DNA of 5,776 bases from Desulfobacteraceae bacterium (GTDB lineage: Bacteria > Desulfobacterota > Desulfobacteria > Desulfobacterales > DAOWNP01). The position numbers were made by a program, and so were the translations under genes. Under the pieces are notes generated by a model, which made no database searches, was not told the DNA's origin, and was given only the letters and a program-made list of their open reading frames with translations. Below, in pieces: positions 5,410 to 5,776 of this stretch; the stretch's first letter is position 1, and every line of letters starts with the position of its first letter. The stretch is from positions 1-5,776 of the forward strand of contig DAOWNP010000166.1 of the NCBI GenBank assembly GCA_030642545.1, given 5' to 3'.

Positions 5410-5776
5410 ATGCTTGATATTGCTGTTGCTTATAACAGATACAAATTTTTAGGACATGAATTTTTAACATGGCTTTGGTATTTAATAGAAAATGATAAAA
5501 GCAAATTGACCAATGAAAAAAATGAGGTTATAAGCTTAAATATTGGAAATAAAGTCATTCTTGACAACAAAACAAACAACAATGTAGAAAATATTGTTAT
5601 TAAAGGTGATGAACCTGGGTTTGAAGAGGGTATAGTAGCATTAAAAAAAGGAGGAGTTGTAACAGAAATAGATTTTTTATTTCAGGAAGGAGATTTTCAG
5701 TGGAAATTTATCATAAAAGGTGAAAGTCTCAGTGTAAGCAGTTTTAAAACACCTGAAACAGGAAATATAGAAAAAA
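5410..5776 (+). CDS. RdgC C-terminal-like protein, incomplete at window end
   Basis: An open frame from ATG 5410 runs 122 codons to the window edge without a stop. GGAG (5400-5403) lies six bases upstream and overlaps the end of the preceding rdgC-like gene, so the pair is almost certainly co-transcribed and probably translationally coupled. The protein starts MLDIAVAYNRYKFLGHEFLTWLW. Residues about 75-100 (EEGIVALKKGGVVTEIDFLF, then FQWKFII) align by eye with the E. coli RdgC C-terminal segment ([20 protein letters not shown], then RIQFVMC). FLTWLW may correspond to the LTLTEW region of E. coli RdgC. There is no signal peptide or clear membrane segment. The inference is that it supplies the C-terminal domain of RdgC as a separate subunit. 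Alternatively it is an unrelated conserved partner; the C-terminus is not visible. Confidence 0.7.
   Translation, partial: MLDIAVAYNRYKFLGHEFLTWLWYLIENDKSKLTNEKNEVISLNIGNKVILDNKTNNNVENIVIKGDEPGFEEGIVALKKGGVVTEIDFLFQEGDFQWKFIIKGESLSVSSFKTPETGNIEK

Overview
The window is an AT-rich stretch of bacterial chromosome carrying housekeeping genes. The protein sequences resemble those of anaerobic Desulfobacterota (Deltaproteobacteria such as Desulfobacterales). The clues are an RlmE-YebC gene pair, a lipoprotein MltD with several LysM repeats, a tryptophanyl-tRNA synthetase with a four-cysteine cluster-type motif, and a short RdgC-like protein of the 'MGxLSSSVSxTRY' type. The taxonomic placement is an inference from remembered family features, not from a database search.

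Layout: (1) Positions 1-907 hold the 3' end of rlmE (23S rRNA 2'-O-methyltransferase) followed 8 bases later by complete yebC. The rlmE stop codon lies inside the yebC Shine-Dalgarno, so the two look like one translationally coupled unit for ribosome modification and function. (2) Positions 908-1618 are a 711-base, very AT-rich non-coding stretch. It has a 17-bp hairpin after yebC, a sigma54-like -24/-12 element, a sigma70-like promoter and a 13-bp inverted repeat. (3) Positions 1619-3457 encode an MltD-type lytic transglycosylase lipoprotein with three C-terminal LysM repeats, followed by tRNA-Arg(CCU) at 3498-3569. (4) trpS lies on the minus strand (3635-4621), convergent with the tRNA. (5) A 170-base divergent promoter region separates trpS from a plus-strand pair: an RdgC-like N-terminal protein (4792-5406) and a second frame (5410 to the window end) that looks like the C-terminal part of RdgC made as a separate protein.

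The genes do not form one pathway: they cover rRNA modification and translation (rlmE, yebC, tRNA-Arg, trpS), cell-wall turnover (mltD) and RecA/recombination control (rdgC pair). I see no mobile element, CRISPR array, toxin-antitoxin pair or defence system. The observations most worth checking are the apparently two-piece RdgC, the possible [4Fe-4S] site of the tryptophanyl-tRNA synthetase, and the sigma54-like element upstream of mltD.
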